Assembly (NCBI GenBank): GCA_016744855.1
Contig: JADGDO010000012.1
Coordinates: forward strand, 1 to 64,000
Direction: 5' to 3'
Length of the DNA stretch: 64,000 bases
DNA from: Candidatus Fermentibacteraceae bacterium
GTDB lineage: Bacteria; Fermentibacterota; Fermentibacteria; Fermentibacterales; JCC-6
The notes beneath the pieces are model-generated. The model was given only the letters and a program-made list of their open reading frames with translations. It was not told the DNA's origin and did no database searches. Below are positions 25,401-34,386 of this stretch, piece by piece. Each line of letters begins with the position of its first letter. Position 1 is the stretch's first letter. The position numbers were made by a program, and so were the translations under genes.

Positions 25401-25787
25401 ACAGATTCTCCTTCTTCAGAGGGAACCATTTTGTTTGCGGATGACGAATCCATGGTTCGAGATGTTGTTGAAACAATGCTGGATCAGCTTGGTTTTAGAG
25501 TTCTTACAGCAGTTGATGGTATCGACTGTATAGAGAAATTCAGAGATAAAATTTCTGAAATTGACTTGATTCTTCTGGATATCACGATGCCTCGAATGGA
25601 TGGGGATGAAGCCTTCACTGAGATCAAGAAGTTGAGTAAGGATGTCCCGGTTATTATTGCAAGTGGTTATAGTGAGCATGAGATCATAACAAGATTCCCC
25701 GGAGAATATCCTGATGGTTTCCTTCAAAAACCCTATAGTGTTGGCGAGCTGTATAATAGAATTAAGACCCTGCTGAAACAGCAGTAG
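22479..25787 (+). CDS. Soluble multi-PAS hybrid histidine kinase
   Basis: 1102 residues from TTG 22479, which has AAGGGGG 5 bases upstream. ATG 22461 has no binding site. No transmembrane helix is seen. In order: PAS-like domain (about 5-105), a second PAS (110-225), a GAF-like region (235-345), two or three further PAS domains (350-720, including SEERYRTIYESTGTAMGI and the LVRKDGTLRNIRMR exit strands), a HisKA-type H box (LGVLAGGIAHDFNNILMA, about residue 735), HATPase (MNLVTNASEAL, DSGSGIS, GRGLGLSAV) and a receiver (ILFADDE, DLILLDITMPRMDG, the phospho-Asp, then IIASGYSEHE). It should sense a cytoplasmic redox or ligand signal. The output partner may be the ChpT-like protein encoded at 27172. 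Confidence 0.93.
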   Translation: MRDSVEMLNIILENSRIAYIIFDNTGFVTEAQGSFTEPLTLELSDMVDLPVSELFPDLPDERNTTLSFPFATGGKEFTLRARIVPLKDSATCIVINDVTTLPPSRDEYQVAQNFLEIMKNATPDLLILKDRSGKWIDWNERTEELLNPCDLPDGVTPYLSSVCEESDRDVWKTKKFVRREEKLPDGQTYDVLKIPLRDTDGSYRFMLTMARDITGRSIREEKIRSLNGIIAMLRSIDRLIIDINDVEVLLDKTVGILANSGAFHHASIQFIRDEGSTTFGCSSDSVSSESTIVFELGYNAKSFGSLWAQPLESDSPETVKELTAILKELADDIGFAVHGILLTQEEERSREMLHSFLENIPGIAFIRDSHSRYITMNKFMLDQYAEQDWLGREPAEIYPAIQADNLTERDKEILDKGHVVLERMFEDSQGRSHAFESHYFKIPILGDEPLIGGVGLEVTDRLDAERSLLESEERYRTIYESTGTAMGILDPTGIVVSANSNVEELTGYSIEEIVDRMGWVNFVYPEDLESVTEQRRQRLEGDPSRHQEYEFRLVRKDGTLRNIRMRTGTIPNSDGMGVISLSDVTSLIDYQKQLNDSLSKTKAILVAVPDLMFVLSRDGKYIDSHGNSSELYYSSDEIPGKSIFDLGLTATKADEILGAIHSTIASGRVHSVEYSLSFPDGLHYYEAGMSPYETDAVLVLCRDVTARKTAEEQHQKLQTHVQHVQKLESLGVLAGGIAHDFNNILMAISGNAQLAAELCKTGGEVSSYIEAIETATNRAANLAGQMLTYSGRGKFKLAQVDLNSIVDEVSDMLSVTVSKKATLTISRDETLPLILADSTQVGQVFMNLVTNASEALENAPGTIDISTGVVYCDSNYVNALERLDKLPVGNYVYVEVKDSGSGISDEVRQNIFNPFFTTKFAGRGLGLSAVLGIMSSHKGALEIVSELNKGSTFRALFPEMAADLSSIPEANEILTDSPSSEGTILFADDESMVRDVVETMLDQLGFRVLTAVDGIDCIEKFRDKISEIDLILLDITMPRMDGDEAFTEIKKLSKDVPVIIASGYSEHEIITRFPGEYPDGFLQKPYSVGELYNRIKTLLKQQ

Positions 25788-25816
25788 TTTTCTTCGTCCA
25801 GTATTTACAGCCCTTT

Positions 25817-25837
25817 CACTCCCGTGGGAGTGTTTTA
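25817..25837 (+). terminator. Short hairpin terminator after the histidine kinase gene
   Basis: CACTCC / GGAGTG with a CGTG loop followed by TTTTATATT. It ends directly before the rarA start, which argues against any upstream start for rarA. Confidence 0.6.
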
Positions 25838-25847
25838 TATTCATGCA

Positions 25848-27182
25848 ATGGAAAATACTCTATTTACGAATAAACGCGATGTAACGGTTCCTTTTGCTGA
25901 ACTGTTCCGTCCGCGTACTCTTGATGAGATTGCAGGTCAGAAACAACTGCTGGGGGCCGAGGCTTCGTTTCGCAGATCTCTTGAAGCTGGCTCTCTTGGA
26001 TCTTTCTTGCTATGGGGACCACCCGGATGTGGCAAAACCACTCTGGCTCTTATTGTTGCAGATCATGTTGAGGAACACTTTGTGCGGTTCAGTGCTGTAA
26101 CGGGTGGCGTTAAGGATGTACGCAAGATCGTTGCAGAGGCATCTTTGAGGCGAGATACCGGACAGGGAACAATGCTGTTTGTGGATGAAATACACCGGTT
26201 CAACCGTAGCCAGCAGGATGCTTTCTTGCCCCACGTGGAAGATGGTACCATCCGCCTGGTTGGCGCAACTACGGAGAATCCGTCATTCCATGTGAATGCA
26301 CCGCTTTTAAGCAGATCCTCTGTATACGTCCTGGAACCTCTCGCAGTGGTAGATCTTCAGGAAATGATTCAGCGAGTTGTGCTAAGCGACTTATTCAGGA
26401 AGCACCGCTCCGCTTCAATTAGCCCGGGCGCTATTGAGGTTATCGCAGGAGCTGCTGACGGTGACGCTAGAAGGTCTTTGAATCTGCTGGAGCAGTTAGC
26501 AGGTATTGCCGGAGAGGGAACTGTAACAGGTGAAATGGCAACAGATCTGGTACAGGCGGCACCGCTTCTTTACGATAACTCGGGTGAGGAGCACTACAAT
26601 CTTATCAGTGCTTTGCACAAGTCTATGAGATCCAGCGATGTCGATGCTTCTCTCTATTGGCTTGCTCGAATGATAGCCTCAGGAGAGGACCCACTGTACA
26701 TCGGCAGAAGATTGATAAGGTTTGCCTCAGAAGATATCGGGCTTGCAGACCCATCTTCTCTTACCATTGCTATGAGGGCTGTCGATGCTTATCGCTTTCT
26801 CGGTTCTCCGGAGGGTGATCTATCTCTTGCTGAAGCAGTTGTCTACATGGCTCTTGCCCCTAAATCAAACAGTGTATATGCAGCATGGAAGAAGGTGTTG
26901 AAGTCTGTAAAAGTACTTGGTAGCCTCAGGGTTCCCAGGCATCTCAGAAATGCCCCTACTACGCTTATGAAGGAACTTGATTACGGAAAGGGTTACCAGT
27001 ACGCCCACTCACAGAATGGTGGTATTGTTACTCACAACAATTTCCCTGATGAGATTGCTGAAACAGAGTTTTATAAGCCATCAAACTCGGGTCGGGAAGT
27101 TAGAATTTCAGAAGATCTCGATCGGTGGAAATCCGCTCGCAGAAAAGCCAGAGAGAATGAAAGGAAACAGCATGACCGATAA
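25848..27182 (+). CDS. rarA: RarA/MgsA-type AAA ATPase
   Basis: 444 residues from ATG 25848. The N-terminus FAELFRPRTLDEIAGQKQLL matches the clamp-loader-like ATPase. Walker A GPPGCGKTT, Walker B LFVDEIHRF, sensor 1 GATTENPS and sensor 2 DARRSLNLLEQL follow. The C-terminal MgsA domain (YNLISALHKSMRSSDVDASL, IRFASEDIGLADPS) is complete. It acts at stalled replication forks. No clear ribosome binding site is present, and the terminator hairpin sits 11 bases upstream, so the mRNA leader must be very short. Confidence 0.93.
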   Translation: MENTLFTNKRDVTVPFAELFRPRTLDEIAGQKQLLGAEASFRRSLEAGSLGSFLLWGPPGCGKTTLALIVADHVEEHFVRFSAVTGGVKDVRKIVAEASLRRDTGQGTMLFVDEIHRFNRSQQDAFLPHVEDGTIRLVGATTENPSFHVNAPLLSRSSVYVLEPLAVVDLQEMIQRVVLSDLFRKHRSASISPGAIEVIAGAADGDARRSLNLLEQLAGIAGEGTVTGEMATDLVQAAPLLYDNSGEEHYNLISALHKSMRSSDVDASLYWLARMIASGEDPLYIGRRLIRFASEDIGLADPSSLTIAMRAVDAYRFLGSPEGDLSLAEAVVYMALAPKSNSVYAAWKKVLKSVKVLGSLRVPRHLRNAPTTLMKELDYGKGYQYAHSQNGGIVTHNNFPDEIAETEFYKPSNSGREVRISEDLDRWKSARRKARENERKQHDR

Positions 27183-27939
27183 TCCGGTATTCAAGGAGAT
27201 AGAGGCTTCAGAAGACTACAGCCTGCTTTCCCCTGGACTGTACTCTGTTAACTGCCCGGGCAAATTTGATTCTCCGGTCATTCAACATCTTATTCAATGC
27301 GCATCCTCAATCGGAGAACCAGCTTTCTTCAATGGAACTTATGTCGGCATGATGCTACCTTACTACTTCCACAATGCGAACAACCTTATGGTGGGCGTGA
27401 TGGGAAACCTGGATCTTGCAGATATGTTCATGCCAGACACTGAAAAAGTAAAACCCAAGCTTGCCGGAGCAAGAACAGCTACCGGATCTGTGGTCGAGTA
27501 CATTCGTGACATATCATCTTCTATTCCTTCCAGCGACACTTTGTCTCTCGATCATGACTCTGTTAAGAAATGTCTCATTCTCCTGAAAGCTGCCTGTGGA
27601 AGAAGTGTTAACTGCGAAGGACTGGAGGAAATTGATATGAGTGGTGCAATCGATTGCACAAATCCCTCCTGTGCATTCGCTTCATTTCTCGGAATATCAG
27701 CCTGGGCAGTTCTTTCTCTAGGAGGCAGTGGGACTGTCTCTGGATCTTTCAGCGATAAAAAGCTTTCGATCAAGTGGGCAAGAGCGGAAGGAATGGGCCT
27801 TTCTTATATGCCGGGAGCCGAGAATGTTTCTTCAATACTGGCTTCAGCAGCAGGGTTGGCTCTCTCAGCCGGTATGATTTTTGTTGTGGAAAACTGTACG
27901 GAAAACTGCTGGGAGGTTTCTCTTGTCACTAAGCAGTAA
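27172..27939 (+). CDS. ChpT-like histidine phosphotransfer protein (degenerate histidine kinase core)
   Basis: 255 residues, ATG 27172 with AAAGGAAAC upstream, overlapping rarA by 11 bases. Around residues 62-85 there is FHNANNLMVGVMGNLDLADM, which lines up with histidine-kinase H boxes of the HDFNNLL-x-x-I-x-GN type, including a retained His. A four-helix pattern follows (KLAGARTATGSVVEYIRDI). The C-terminal half ends with LASAAGLALSAGMIFVVEN and a final strand, placed like the G2 box and last strands of an HATPase domain. The N box and the G1 DxGxG are missing, so it should not bind ATP. By analogy with ChpT it would relay phosphate. This is inference from pattern, and cysteine-rich patches (NCEG, CTNPSC, NCTENC) are unexplained. 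Confidence 0.55.
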   Translation: MTDNPVFKEIEASEDYSLLSPGLYSVNCPGKFDSPVIQHLIQCASSIGEPAFFNGTYVGMMLPYYFHNANNLMVGVMGNLDLADMFMPDTEKVKPKLAGARTATGSVVEYIRDISSSIPSSDTLSLDHDSVKKCLILLKAACGRSVNCEGLEEIDMSGAIDCTNPSCAFASFLGISAWAVLSLGGSGTVSGSFSDKKLSIKWARAEGMGLSYMPGAENVSSILASAAGLALSAGMIFVVENCTENCWEVSLVTKQ

Positions 27940-29971
27940 CGCCAGAGAGGTCCTTCATCTTCTTGCCTCTACCGGTGAAAGACTAAATATCCAGGCAATT
28001 AACAGTAGATTGCCAGAGGTTCAGGACAGAACTGGAGCAGTTGAAATTCTTTTGAAAGCCGGGCTGATATGGCATGCAGGCAAAGGTAGGTATGCTACTC
28101 TGAATACCCTTGGAATGGAAACTGGTACTATCAGGATGCATTCAGATGGTTCCGCAATTATGTTTTCGCAGGAACCAGAGTCCATACGTATTGTAATCGA
28201 GAAGAACGAATGTGGTGGAGCACTCGACAGGGATGTCGCGGTAGTCCGACTTCTAGAACCCATTCTCCACACGGGGGGATACCACGGCAGAGTTGTCGAT
28301 ATTCTGAAACGCGCTCGAACCAAAATTGCCGGAATCGCCAGGCAACAGGGTGATAACTGGTTTCTTGATCCGCTCGACCCCAAAATTAAGGGTCACATTC
28401 CTCTTGATCCCGGAGATAATGATTTAAGGCAGGGAGATCTTATCGGGTGCGATATTGAATATGGAAAGAGTTCAATCAAGGTTCGTGCCCTTTCATCGAT
28501 AGGCAGACCAGACTCTCCAGGAGCTCTTATTGATTCCGTATGCACCGACATGGGGTTACCCGATGATTTTCCCAAGGAAGTTCTACGCGAGTCAGACACA
28601 GTATGCATTGCTCCTGTACCCCACAGTTCAAGGAAAGACCTTCGAGATCTTTATACTCTTACCATTGATCCAGTTGATGCACGAGATTTTGATGATGCGA
28701 TTTCAATAGAAGTTTTACCTGAGGGAGGCTATCAGCTCGGTGTTCATATAGCTGATGTGTCTGCTTATGCCCCGATAAATTCACTCGTCGATAATGAAGC
28801 AATGAAGAGGGGAACCAGCGTTTATCTCCCTGACAGGGTAATCCCGATGATCCCTGAAATTCTATCTAACAGCGCATGTTCTCTGCAACCTGACCAGGAC
28901 CGACTGACGAAAACCGTGCTCATCAAATACGATTCCAAAGGTAAACGAACCGATTTTTCAGTCTTTTCCTCTCAGATCAGATCACGCAAAAGACTCAACT
29001 ATACCGAGGCATTTGCTATACTTTCCGGAGAGTCCTCCGGTGACACTGAGCTGGATGAGATTTTCAACCATTTTGCTTCTCTTAACAAAATTCTCGATAC
29101 TGTTCGCGAGAAAAGAGGAGCTGTTGATCTCGGTGCATCAGATTTCAGAGCAGAGTTCAGTGGGGAAGGTTTCCCATGCGGATTTAAAAGAGTTTCCGAT
29201 GATGTTTCTCACCGGATGATAGAAAACTTCATGGTTGAGGCTAATAGTGCAGTTGCTGAATTCTGCCGTTGGCTGGAATTGGATATTCTTTACAGGGTCC
29301 ATGGTGACCCTGCACCTGAAGCTTCTGAGAAGCTCCGAAGAACACTCTCTATATACGGGTTTAAAGTCGCCGGCCAGCTTTCACCCCGCGCTTCCTCTCT
29401 TTCAAAGGCTGTAAAGGAAGCAGAGGGAACCCCTCTGTATCCAATTGTAAGAGATGCAGTATTGAGATCTATGCAGAAAGCAGTTTATTCTCCTGAGAAC
29501 TCCGGACATTACGGCCTGGCCCTTCGAGACTACATGCACTTCACAAGTCCGATTAGAAGATATCCGGATCTGATTGTACATCAGGCAATTACTTGCTACG
29601 AAGAGGGAATTCTTCCTATTAGATCGGAATCTATGGTTTCTTTTGCTGATTCATGTTCACTACTTGAAAGAAGAGCGGCAGCCGCAGAACGCACAACAAC
29701 AGAGTTGATGGCTCTTCTCTTCCTTTCACGGGAGACCGGAAAGATTTTTAAAGGAGTTGTTCGTGATCGAACTGATTTTGGATTGTTCATAAGGCTTCTT
29801 GATGTGCCTGTGGAAGGACTACTTCACTCGAGTGCACTAAAGAAATACAGACAATTTGTGCCAGCAGACCTTCGTCCGGGAGCAGGTATCTATGTTGCTG
29901 TTGAAAGCGCTGATCCAATTGAAAGGAAGTTATCCCTTCTTCCCGCACCATCTCCGGAGGAAACTGAGTAA
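27923..29971 (+). CDS. rnr: Ribonuclease R (RNB-family 3'-5' exoribonuclease)
   Basis: 682 residues from TTG 27923. GGGAGG at 27910-27915 is 7 bases upstream, and the start overlaps the preceding gene by 17 bases. N-terminal winged helix (NAREVLHLLASTGERLN), cold-shock domains, then the RNB catalytic region with DPVDARDFDDAIS (the four metal-binding Asp), LPDRVIPM, NFMVEAN and HFTSPIRRYPDL. A C-terminal S1 domain (FKGVVRDRTDFGLFIRL) follows. It degrades structured RNA. The stop shares its last base with the nadE start. Confidence 0.95.
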   Translation: MSLSSNAREVLHLLASTGERLNIQAINSRLPEVQDRTGAVEILLKAGLIWHAGKGRYATLNTLGMETGTIRMHSDGSAIMFSQEPESIRIVIEKNECGGALDRDVAVVRLLEPILHTGGYHGRVVDILKRARTKIAGIARQQGDNWFLDPLDPKIKGHIPLDPGDNDLRQGDLIGCDIEYGKSSIKVRALSSIGRPDSPGALIDSVCTDMGLPDDFPKEVLRESDTVCIAPVPHSSRKDLRDLYTLTIDPVDARDFDDAISIEVLPEGGYQLGVHIADVSAYAPINSLVDNEAMKRGTSVYLPDRVIPMIPEILSNSACSLQPDQDRLTKTVLIKYDSKGKRTDFSVFSSQIRSRKRLNYTEAFAILSGESSGDTELDEIFNHFASLNKILDTVREKRGAVDLGASDFRAEFSGEGFPCGFKRVSDDVSHRMIENFMVEANSAVAEFCRWLELDILYRVHGDPAPEASEKLRRTLSIYGFKVAGQLSPRASSLSKAVKEAEGTPLYPIVRDAVLRSMQKAVYSPENSGHYGLALRDYMHFTSPIRRYPDLIVHQAITCYEEGILPIRSESMVSFADSCSLLERRAAAAERTTTELMALLFLSRETGKIFKGVVRDRTDFGLFIRLLDVPVEGLLHSSALKKYRQFVPADLRPGAGIYVAVESADPIERKLSLLPAPSPEETE

Positions 29972-30711
29972 TGTACGCAGAGCTGACTGAACAGATTACA
30001 GACTGGATTCGCAGCCGGGTTCACGGCGCTGGCATGAGCGGAGTTGTTATAGGACTTAGCGGGGGAATCGATTCAGCTGTTACTGCTGCTCTTTGTGTTC
30101 GCTCTCTAGGACAGAAGAATGTTCTTGGTCTCGTTATGCCCTGTGAAAGCATTCAAGCAGACACGACAGATGGCTTAAGAACTGCAGAGCATCTTGGTAT
30201 TCCTGTAAAGCAGATAGATATTTCACCGGTTCTGACTGCTTTTGTTGCCGCAGGGCATCTGGACTCTTCGAATCTGCTGAACCTAGCAAATGTAAAGGCT
30301 CGCCTGAGGATGACAATGGAGTATGCTTACTCGAAAAACAGACTGGTTGCTGGAACCGGGAACTATTCTGAAACTAAAACAGGTTACTGGACGAAATGGG
30401 GAGACGGTGCTGCTGACTTTTTACCTATTGCCGATCTCTGGAAAGACGAAGTAGGCGAACTTGCAAGGTATCTCGAACTTCCCGAATGGATAGTTCAGCG
30501 TGTTCCGTCTGCAGGACTGTGGGAGAACCAGAGCGATGAAAATGAAATGGGTGTTACTTACAAGGAAATAAAGGAGTTCTTTACTCTCGGAGCTGGAAGT
30601 GTTTCGGCTGAAGCTGCCAAGCGTATTGCTAGTCTGCACGCTTCGAGTGCCCATAAGAGAGAAGCAATTCCCTTTTACCACGCCAGGGGGTGGCTGGATG
30701 AAAACAAATAA
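29971..30711 (+). CDS. nadE: Ammonia-dependent NAD synthetase
   Basis: 246 residues: synthetase domain only, without the glutaminase domain. VVIGLSGGIDSAVTAAL is the PP-loop for ATP. Typical later motifs include ARLRMTMEYAYS, GTGNYSETKTGYWTKWGDG and IADLWKDEVGELA, and PSAGLWENQSDENE marks the substrate pocket. It makes NAD from nicotinate adenine dinucleotide, ATP and ammonia. TAATG coupling with rnr; its end overlaps purH by 14 bases. Confidence 0.96.
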   Translation: MYAELTEQITDWIRSRVHGAGMSGVVIGLSGGIDSAVTAALCVRSLGQKNVLGLVMPCESIQADTTDGLRTAEHLGIPVKQIDISPVLTAFVAAGHLDSSNLLNLANVKARLRMTMEYAYSKNRLVAGTGNYSETKTGYWTKWGDGAADFLPIADLWKDEVGELARYLELPEWIVQRVPSAGLWENQSDENEMGVTYKEIKEFFTLGAGSVSAEAAKRIASLHASSAHKREAIPFYHARGWLDENK

Positions 30712-32188
30712 AAGAACTGCGCTTATCAGCGTTTGGAACAAGGATGGTCTTGAAAATTTTGCAAAGGGTCTTTCTACCCTCGGCTGGGAACTCTGGGCTT
30801 CCGGTGGAACTGCTGACGCAATTGAAAAAGCAGGAGTAGATGTTCGTAGGACAGAAGAGCTTACCGGGATTAGCTCTATTCTTGGTGGCAGGGTAAAAAC
30901 ACTGCATCCCGAATTGCATGCCTCTATTCTTGCAGACGGCGCGGCCCGTGAGGAGCGTCTGCTGGAGGGAAAACCTGTTTTTGATATGGTTGCAGTTGAT
31001 TTTTATCCTTTTTACAAGGCTAGAAACATGGATCCCATTTCAAGAGAAACAATTGAGCTTGTTGATATCGGGGGCCCTACAATGGCCCGTGGCGCTGCAA
31101 AAAACTGGCATGAAGTTATCAGTGCAACCGGTTCAGATATCTTCCCTACTGTTCTGGAAACTATCCGGAATTCAGAAGATGACATCCATTTCAGGCAGGA
31201 GATGGCTTCAAGAACATTTTCGATAACATCTGCCTATGATCTCAATGTATCACTGAAGCTGGAAGAGGGAGTTGCTCCTGCTCTCAGATACGGGGAGAAC
31301 CCTCATCAGAAAGCTGCTGTACATTTCTCATGGCCAAGAGAAGGTTTCGGAAGAAGTGAGATTCTTGGTGGTAAACCTCTCAGTTATAACAACTATCTGG
31401 ATGCATCTGCTGCATGCGCTATTGCCGCTGATTTTGCCAGTGGTGTTCCATGTGTTGTTCTTGCAAAACACGGAAACCCTTGCGGTGTTGGTTGCGGTAG
31501 TACGGTGAGCGATGCTTTCCTGAACGCTTTCAGGGCTGACAGAGTATCTCCTTATGGGGGTATCCTGGCCTCTACTTCTGCAGTTGATATGCAGCTGGTC
31601 AAAGAATTGAAAGGTGTTTTTCTTGAAATAGTTATTGCCCCTGAGTTTGACGATGATGCACTTACTCGACTCCGCAAGCGGAAGAACCTCAGAATACTGA
31701 AAATGCCCATTGCTGCAGACAACAAACTGCTTTTACGTTCTATTTGGGGTGGTCTTCTGGTTCAGGAGCCGGACCTTGCCATTGAAAATGCAGCTGATTG
31801 CCAGGTTGTTACTGAAAGAAAACCATCACCTGAAGAGCTGATAGCGCTTGATCTTGCCTGGAAAGTGGTCAAGGGAGTCAAGAGCAATGCTATTGTTATC
31901 GGTGACAGTAACGGAACTCTCGGTGTTGGTATCGGTCAGCCCAGCAGAATCGAAAGTCTTGACCTGGCGGTTCGCAGAGCCCTGCGAGAGGGTAATGAGC
32001 TCGTAGGTTCTGTTCTTGCAAGCGATGCATTCTTCCCCTTCAGGGATGGACCTGAGAAGGCTGCGGAAGCGGGAGTTAAAGCAATAATTCAACCGGGGGG
32101 CTCTATCCGTGACGATGAAGTAATTGCTGCATGTAATGAAAACGGTATTGCAATGGTTTTCAGCGGCACAAGACATTTCAGGCATTAG
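30698..32188 (+). CDS. purH: Bifunctional AICAR formyltransferase / IMP cyclohydrolase
   Basis: 496 residues from ATG 30698 with AGGGGG 7 bases upstream. An earlier in-frame start inside nadE is rejected. The N-terminal cyclohydrolase (MGS-like fold) has ALISVWNKDGLENFAKGL and GGRVKTLHP. The C-terminal AICAR transformylase has RYGENPHQKAA, YNNYLDASAA, LAKHGNPCG (catalytic Lys-His pair) and the end QPGGSIRDDEVI. These are the last two steps of IMP synthesis. No other purine genes are adjacent. Confidence 0.97.
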   Translation: MKTNKRTALISVWNKDGLENFAKGLSTLGWELWASGGTADAIEKAGVDVRRTEELTGISSILGGRVKTLHPELHASILADGAAREERLLEGKPVFDMVAVDFYPFYKARNMDPISRETIELVDIGGPTMARGAAKNWHEVISATGSDIFPTVLETIRNSEDDIHFRQEMASRTFSITSAYDLNVSLKLEEGVAPALRYGENPHQKAAVHFSWPREGFGRSEILGGKPLSYNNYLDASAACAIAADFASGVPCVVLAKHGNPCGVGCGSTVSDAFLNAFRADRVSPYGGILASTSAVDMQLVKELKGVFLEIVIAPEFDDDALTRLRKRKNLRILKMPIAADNKLLLRSIWGGLLVQEPDLAIENAADCQVVTERKPSPEELIALDLAWKVVKGVKSNAIVIGDSNGTLGVGIGQPSRIESLDLAVRRALREGNELVGSVLASDAFFPFRDGPEKAAEAGVKAIIQPGGSIRDDEVIAACNENGIAMVFSGTRHFRH

Positions 32189-32202
32189 GAGCGTGACCGG
32201 GA

Positions 32203-34386
32203 ATGAATAAAGTTATTCTCACTACGATTGTTCTTCTCCTTCTGCTTGTTGCCTGCCGGGTAGTCAATGATGAGACATCTTTCAGGGAGCCTGAAGTTAC
32301 CACTGTTTCTCCCTTCTTTGAAGTTGATTCGTTGCTTCAGAACGGCAGGCAGGATCAGGCTATCAGAGTACTAAGGCAAATGAATCCCGGCGAGTTTGGG
32401 CAGGAAGATTTACTCTGGAGGTTCATTGGTGCCTGCAACAGCAGGGGAATGACATCACGCTGTATCAGTTTACTTGACAGCCTCGAGAGGAACGGTTGGG
32501 GAGACCTTACCGGATGGAAAATTTCTCTGTACGACCTGAGCAGAGAGCAGGAAAAAGCAGTTGAACTCATTTCTCCGGATGATATTCTCCTTAGAGGATG
32601 GCTCTTCCGCGACAGTCTTTCCGCCATGAATAACCTCTCGTCATTGCCTGTTCCCACTCATCTTGGTGAAAGAGCGGCAAGATTGCTTTTAGCCCCTGAC
32701 GGAATAACCCCCGGACAGGTACAGCTGGCAGCCTCGGATGTTCGCTATCTTCCTTCTACTATCGGCTCACGCGTTGCTGCGGAACTTGAAACATCACACA
32801 CATCTTCCGGTATCTGGTGGACAGATGCATTGAAGAGTTTTGACCCTTCAGGAGAGAGTGATTCCGCAATCAGGCTTACTGCTCTTAGAACGAAGTTTCA
32901 GGGGGTGGGAGACTATTCTTACTGGAACGAACTTATCGGAACTTCAGCTGAGCATACAGCAGCAGCAGTAATCGCCTCAAGATGGCCTGAGATGGTAGAC
33001 TGGGCAGTTGCAGACGTACTGATTGACTGTGGATCCAGTCGTACTGTTTCATCAATTGCAGAGTCCAGGAACGATTCATCATTTTCAACCGGAATACAAA
33101 TGTCTCTTCTGCGAAATTCCGGTCGCTATTCAGAACTTGAATCTCTCTGCTCTTCAGTTCAATCGGACGCTTCTGTTGAACTCAGGGCCAGAGCTGCATT
33201 ATTCAATGCCAGGTCTTTGCGTGCTCGAAGGCAGAACACAGCTGCTTACAGGGCATACTACCGCTTTGCTCAGGAATTTCCCTTCCACCCGACCGCAAGA
33301 GAGGCTTCCTATCTTGCTGGTAAGTACTTTGACAGTGAACAGAACTGGGGAGAAGCGGCTGACGCTTATCTTGCAAGTTTGAGGGCTTCCGGAGCATGGG
33401 ATGGTGATTCCAGAGGTCACTGGAGGGGCGGATTCTGTCTTTACATGAATGGCCGTGGTGCACTTGGCGATTCTCTTTGGCAAGCAGGTGTTTCTGAATT
33501 TCCTTACAGTCACTGGGCTGATGAAATGCTTTTCTGGAGGGCAAGATTTGCCGGAAGGCAAAATGATACTGATTTGCAGGATGAGTTGCTTCGTGAAGTA
33601 GCAGCAAGCCACCCTTGGGAGTTTTACGGAATGCTAGCAGCTGAAAGACTGGGAGCTGAAGACGACCTGCATTTTACGGTAGTTAGTCCCGTTATCAGGA
33701 ATGACGGTACTCTCTCCCTCGCAGCAGATCTCTTTAGCCAGGGGTACGGAACAGCCGCAGTGGAGATGCTTTTTTCAGGCAGTGAGGGTGACAGGGGGAC
33801 AAATGCAGTCGCTCTGGGCATACTTGGCGAACAAGGCCGGGCCATTGCCTCTATGAGATCTATGGATACGGAATACAGGGAAACTTATTCGGGTATTCTT
33901 CCTGACAGCCTGCTGGGATGGTATTTCCCGGCACCATACAGGGAAATGGTCTATGCAGTTACTGACACCATGACTCTGGACCACTCTTACGTTGAGGGAA
34001 TCATGCGGGAGGAAAGCTATTTCAATCGGTTTGTAATCTCAAGTGCAGGGGCTGCCGGATTGATACAGCTCATGCCGGGTACAGCGGGTGACGTTGCCAG
34101 GTGGAACGGTCTTCCCAGACTATCTCCGGAGGAATTCTTCAACCCGGGGAATTCAATCCTTTACGGCAGTCTTTATATTAACTCACAGGCAAGAAGATAC
34201 GATCATCCTGCCTTGTTCCTGGCAGCCTATAATGCGGGTCCTGGAAATGCTTCCCGCTGGGTTGATATGCATGGCTTTGATAGCACCGATCAGGAACTTT
34301 ATATTGAGCAGATTACATATAGAGAAACAAGAATGTACGCCAAAAAGGTGCAGCGTTCAGCGTGGATCTACGGAAGGATAAGATGA
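32203..34386 (+). CDS. Soluble lytic transglycosylase-like lipoprotein (Slt70 type)
   Basis: 727 residues. Lipoprotein signal ending LLVAC, with Cys near residue 18. Residues about 30-560 form an alpha-helical superhelix with TPR-like repeats (RSLRARRQNTAAYRAYYRFA), as in Slt70. The C-terminal catalytic SLT domain (about 590-715) has MREESYFN (catalytic Glu), GAAGLIQLMPGTA and AAYNAGPGNASRW. It would cleave peptidoglycan glycan strands to 1,6-anhydro-muropeptides, a source for the MurU/AmgK-type recycling genes at 11-13 kb. AGGAG lies upstream of the ATG. Confidence 0.92.
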   Translation: MNKVILTTIVLLLLLVACRVVNDETSFREPEVTTVSPFFEVDSLLQNGRQDQAIRVLRQMNPGEFGQEDLLWRFIGACNSRGMTSRCISLLDSLERNGWGDLTGWKISLYDLSREQEKAVELISPDDILLRGWLFRDSLSAMNNLSSLPVPTHLGERAARLLLAPDGITPGQVQLAASDVRYLPSTIGSRVAAELETSHTSSGIWWTDALKSFDPSGESDSAIRLTALRTKFQGVGDYSYWNELIGTSAEHTAAAVIASRWPEMVDWAVADVLIDCGSSRTVSSIAESRNDSSFSTGIQMSLLRNSGRYSELESLCSSVQSDASVELRARAALFNARSLRARRQNTAAYRAYYRFAQEFPFHPTAREASYLAGKYFDSEQNWGEAADAYLASLRASGAWDGDSRGHWRGGFCLYMNGRGALGDSLWQAGVSEFPYSHWADEMLFWRARFAGRQNDTDLQDELLREVAASHPWEFYGMLAAERLGAEDDLHFTVVSPVIRNDGTLSLAADLFSQGYGTAAVEMLFSGSEGDRGTNAVALGILGEQGRAIASMRSMDTEYRETYSGILPDSLLGWYFPAPYREMVYAVTDTMTLDHSYVEGIMREESYFNRFVISSAGAAGLIQLMPGTAGDVARWNGLPRLSPEEFFNPGNSILYGSLYINSQARRYDHPALFLAAYNAGPGNASRWVDMHGFDSTDQELYIEQITYRETRMYAKKVQRSAWIYGRIR

